Made by a program: the position numbers and the translations under genes. The notes under the pieces were generated by a model. It was given only the letters and a program-made list of their open reading frames with translations. It searched no databases and was not told the DNA's origin. Source: Treponema sp. (GTDB lineage: Bacteria > Spirochaetota > Spirochaetia > Treponematales > Breznakiellaceae). From it: a DNA stretch of 64,000 bases. The stretch's first letter is position 1. The number at the start of each line of letters is the position of its first letter. Positions 61,580-64,000 of this stretch are shown here, piece after piece. Location: the NCBI GenBank assembly GCA_031267685.1, contig JAIRYV010000040.1, positions 1-64,000 of the forward strand. The letters are read 5' to 3'.

Positions 61580-62407
61580 TCACTTTGTTCTGCTTAACAG
61601 ATAATCTTTTGAGAATCTCTCTCGTATATACGTTTCCTGGTAGACAAAATATATCCAGGTAACCGCCTCCTCCCAATCCCGCAGGAGCGCGCCTGAGTCG
61701 CGCAGTGTGCATAGGGCTTCCGGGAACATAGTCGCAGTGTAGGTGGCGTTCCACGCAATATCCTCAGCGTGTTTCCACACGGCATCTTCCCGCGTCCATA
61801 TAACCGGACGTTCAGCAGCAGGCGTCAGTTCCGGCAGGAGCAGCGGCTTCCAGTATGCCTCAAACACAGGCTGGGTTCTGAATGCCGGCGCGGTTATGTC
61901 CCGCATCCACGCAACCAGCACCCTTATACGCTCAGCACGGTTACGCAGATTACTCAACGCAACCTCGCCACTAAGCCTCGCTCCGTTGTGGAGTATCTCG
62001 CCAGCGGAAATATCCACTGGAATAAGCGTATCAATTCGCAGCCGCGCCGCAGCCTCCTCTATAGTTAACACGCCGGAACCTGCAAGATCAAGCGTAAACT
62101 CATTCCACCCATCAAGGTTACTCGATAAAAACTGAAACGCAACAAGCTGGAACCGACCACTTTCACTAGGGATGGCGCGTAACGTGATAAACGGGAAGGC
62201 ATCAAGGTTCATCAGCAAGTACTCAGTTCCATCCCGCGCTCTGGTCAGCCGCATCTCAACGCCCTCGCCTTGATACACCGCCAGAGTCTTTTCAGCAAAC
62301 AGAGACCCGTCCACCACCCGCGCCCCTTGTTCAACCAGACTCACACACGCTATACAGAGCAGAGCTAACGCTAAAGACGCAAGAGCCGCAACAACATTCT
62401 TCATCAA
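61580..62407 (-). CDS. Lipoprotein of the TonB-receptor operon
   Basis: 275 residues with a lipoprotein signal (ALLCIAC, Cys near 20). The mature part is a mainly beta region (residues 25-150) and a helical C-terminus rich in Trp (WKPLLLPELTPAAERPVIWTREDAVWKHAEDIAWN). No domain is recognised. Lying between the TonB-dependent receptor and ExbBDD, it may tether the receptor substrate or act as part of the same transport machine. Confidence 0.75.
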   Translation of the reverse strand: MMKNVVAALASLALALLCIACVSLVEQGARVVDGSLFAEKTLAVYQGEGVEMRLTRARDGTEYLLMNLDAFPFITLRAIPSESGRFQLVAFQFLSSNLDGWNEFTLDLAGSGVLTIEEAAARLRIDTLIPVDISAGEILHNGARLSGEVALSNLRNRAERIRVLVAWMRDITAPAFRTQPVFEAYWKPLLLPELTPAAERPVIWTREDAVWKHAEDIAWNATYTATMFPEALCTLRDSGALLRDWEEAVTWIYFVYQETYIRERFSKDYLLSRTK

Positions 62408-62457
62408 GAACCCATCCTAACAACTTGTTGGCAGCATGAAAAGGTGAACGGCTCGTC

Positions 62458-64000
62458 TTATTCCTCTGTATTACCGCGCTTCTGCGCAAAGTCTTTCGTG
62501 ATACGTATACCAAGGGTTATGGTGAACCCAGGCATAGGATAAGCAAGCATGGACTCATAAGACTCGTCGAATATGTTTCGCAGAACCAGAAAAGCGCTCA
62601 TGTTTTCCCCAATCTGCTGGTTAGCGGTGAGGTTAAACAGAATATATGGGTCTAGCTTCGTGATATTCTGGGTTTCAGTGTAGCGCAGGCTCTCGTAGTG
62701 CATGGAAAGGATGAGAGAGCCGCCCTTAAACCCAATGAACTCCAATGATGCGCCTAGGGTGTGCATGGGCATATAGGGAATACGCCGGTCTGAGGCAAAG
62801 CTGAGGTTGCCACTCAGGAGGTAGCTCAACAGAAACTGGTACGACACTGAGACGTTCAGTTTCTTTATCAGGCTCACGCTTATGGGAGGCGTGATGCGTA
62901 CGCTAGAGTCAATGCCGAAGAAGGCCGCTTCGCTGATGTTACGGGGTTTCCATGAGCGGCCGTCATTGCTCCAGTGAATCGAGTCTGTTGTCCACTGGGC
63001 AAACACAGAGCTTTCCACACCGAGAGTGTCGGTTCTGTACGCTGCTGTAAGGTCCACACCCCAGCCATCCTCGCTGTTAAGCTCACTGTTGCCCGAATAG
63101 CCCGCGCCTTTCCAGTAAAGGTCGTCAAAGTCAGGGAACTTGAAGCTGCGGAAGTAGTTATGCTTCAGGCTAAAAGTGTCTGACACCTGCCACGCAAGCC
63201 CTAGCTTTGGTACAGGTACTAACTCAGCGCGTTTCTCACTGCTTTGGTTAAAGGCCAGTTTCACCGAAGGTATGATGAGGAAGCGTTCAAGCGCCTCAAG
63301 CTCCGCCGTGAGAGAAAGCCCAGCGTCATAGCCATCGTGCCTGCCGCTATCGGTCGAGTCCAGGTAGGTATAACGATAGTCCCCGCTGGCGTTTAACGTG
63401 AGTCCAGTCTGGGGATACCAGTTCCAGCGGTTTATAGCCAGGAGGCTGTGTTCGTTGTGGTGTGAGGCCGGCCTAGGCTCAAGCTCGTAGCCTATGCGCG
63501 ACCAGTTGTAAGTGAGCGACGCCTCTGTTGCCAAGTCATCGCGGAAGGCGCGTGGTGCGTCAAGCATGAGGCTTTGACGCGTGGAGAAATCAGTCTGCTG
63601 TGCCGCAATGCTTGACGTGCCAGAGGTGGGTATGTTCTTGTCGCCATAGTACACGCTCCCTGTAGCAATGAGTGTTGCCCACTGTGGCAGGTCGCGGGTA
63701 AATGAAAGCGACGCGCCCAAGTCCCATACCTCGTTGTGATCCTTCCGACGGGCAATGCCATAGTAATCCTGATAGCGAAAGTGATTAGCAGCGCGATTAG
63801 TGAACAGGTTCGCGCTCAGGGAATACTGCTCGGCGCCAAAACCAGCGCTTACGCTGAGGTTCTGGCTGTCGAACAGGTCTTCTGGATGGGACGCACCCGC
63901 CGCGCCGCTGCGTTCTTTGTAATCGTCGCTCGGTATGACCGACGTATTTGACGCATTGAGCGAAAGGCGCAATCCTGCATCCTGTTTCCTTGTGGTGATG
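62458..64000 (-). CDS. TonB-dependent outer-membrane receptor (partial, C-terminal)
   Basis: At least 514 residues of the 22-stranded beta barrel; the frame is open at the window edge and the plug is outside. BtuB-like motifs: NYFRSFKFPDFDDLYWKG, then LRNIFDESYESMLAYPMPGFTITLGIRITKDF at the C-terminus, a typical barrel closure. A perfect GTGTCTGACAC lies within the gene at 63176-63186 (encoding VSDT). Ligand unknown (corrinoid, siderophore or sugar); cognate ExbBDD is downstream, but no tonB is visible. Confidence 0.88.
   Translation of the reverse strand, partial: ITTRKQDAGLRLSLNASNTSVIPSDDYKERSGAAGASHPEDLFDSQNLSVSAGFGAEQYSLSANLFTNRAANHFRYQDYYGIARRKDHNEVWDLGASLSFTRDLPQWATLIATGSVYYGDKNIPTSGTSSIAAQQTDFSTRQSLMLDAPRAFRDDLATEASLTYNWSRIGYELEPRPASHHNEHSLLAINRWNWYPQTGLTLNASGDYRYTYLDSTDSGRHDGYDAGLSLTAELEALERFLIIPSVKLAFNQSSEKRAELVPVPKLGLAWQVSDTFSLKHNYFRSFKFPDFDDLYWKGAGYSGNSELNSEDGWGVDLTAAYRTDTLGVESSVFAQWTTDSIHWSNDGRSWKPRNISEAAFFGIDSSVRITPPISVSLIKKLNVSVSYQFLLSYLLSGNLSFASDRRIPYMPMHTLGASLEFIGFKGGSLILSMHYESLRYTETQNITKLDPYILFNLTANQQIGENMSAFLVLRNIFDESYESMLAYPMPGFTITLGIRITKDFAQKRGNTEE

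Noticed and set aside
1-64000. tRNA genes, rRNA, prophage or diversity-generating retroelement
   Set aside because: I looked for T-loop motifs, phage structural proteins and reverse transcriptase signatures and found none.

Overview
The window looks like a spirochaete chromosome, most like the termite-gut or otherwise host-associated Treponema lineage (Treponemataceae/Breznakiellaceae). The clues are the spirochaete-style gene set (omega subunit next to miaA, metG with a C-terminal tRNA-binding domain, ddl, rsmA, murD), several CUT1 sugar ABC operons with no ATPase of their own, substrate-binding proteins starting ATGSQQQ or NGQQGS, a large PD-(D/E)XK nuclease with an iron-sulfur cluster, and a mid-range GC content judged by eye. 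The exact species is inference. No tRNA, rRNA or prophage was found.

Layout. 1-175: 18-bp tandem array of the palindrome GTGTCAGACAC. 441-6148: M23 peptidase, sugar isomerase, small ORF-rpoZ-miaA, and convergent metG. 6513-7508: an Rpn/PDDEXK transposase-like gene broken by two in-frame stops, next to a perfect 27-bp inverted repeat. 8185-14850: murD, a divergent MFS exporter, an AddB-like nuclease, a flavodoxin-like reductase. 15068-15360: 21-bp minisatellite. 15571-25519: carbohydrate block with a cytoplasmic GH10 xylanase, two CUT1 permeases, two tandem paralogous binding proteins, and a second complete CUT1 set on the other strand. 25680-26459: GTGCCAGACAC repeats and a RAYT transposase. 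26574-34707: copper/heavy-metal island with a histidine kinase, an HMA-TauE-cupredoxin fusion, a 34-aa membrane peptide, a DUF2318 protein, CopA, a novel lipoprotein and a CopZ-like chaperone. Four PhoB-box-like sites tie this island together. 34817-42878: CRISPR array and type III-A (csm) locus with intact interference genes but a heavily decayed cas1 and a frameshifted cas2. 43068-46706: chemoreceptor, a deletion remnant of a second chemoreceptor, and a LacI regulator. 46800-49075: graveyard of a sugar transporter and a beta-propeller lyase-like gene that ends in another 21-bp minisatellite. 49576-50712: azlCD. 50880-55288: dppF, dppD, CYTH, an NlpD-like lipoprotein and rsmA. 55300-56322: recG fragment, 21-bp minisatellite and another remnant. 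56466-64000: thioesterase, ddl, RluA-type synthase, an orphan Toprim/JetD-like protein, and an ExbB-ExbD-ExbD-lipoprotein-TonB receptor operon.

How it fits together. The genome carries many recent pseudogenes and low-complexity expansions. Two repeat classes recur. One is a GTGTC-N-GACAC palindrome, plausibly a REP element tied to the RAYT. The other is a set of minisatellites with unrelated sequences but the same 21-bp unit. The strongest new-looking signals are: (1) the copper regulon defined by four identically spaced PhoB-box-like promoters, serving an orphan sensor kinase and unusual fusion and small proteins; (2) the type III-A CRISPR locus that has lost adaptation and whose array contains diverged duplicate spacers; and (3) the 21-bp minisatellite family and the palindrome/RAYT pair.
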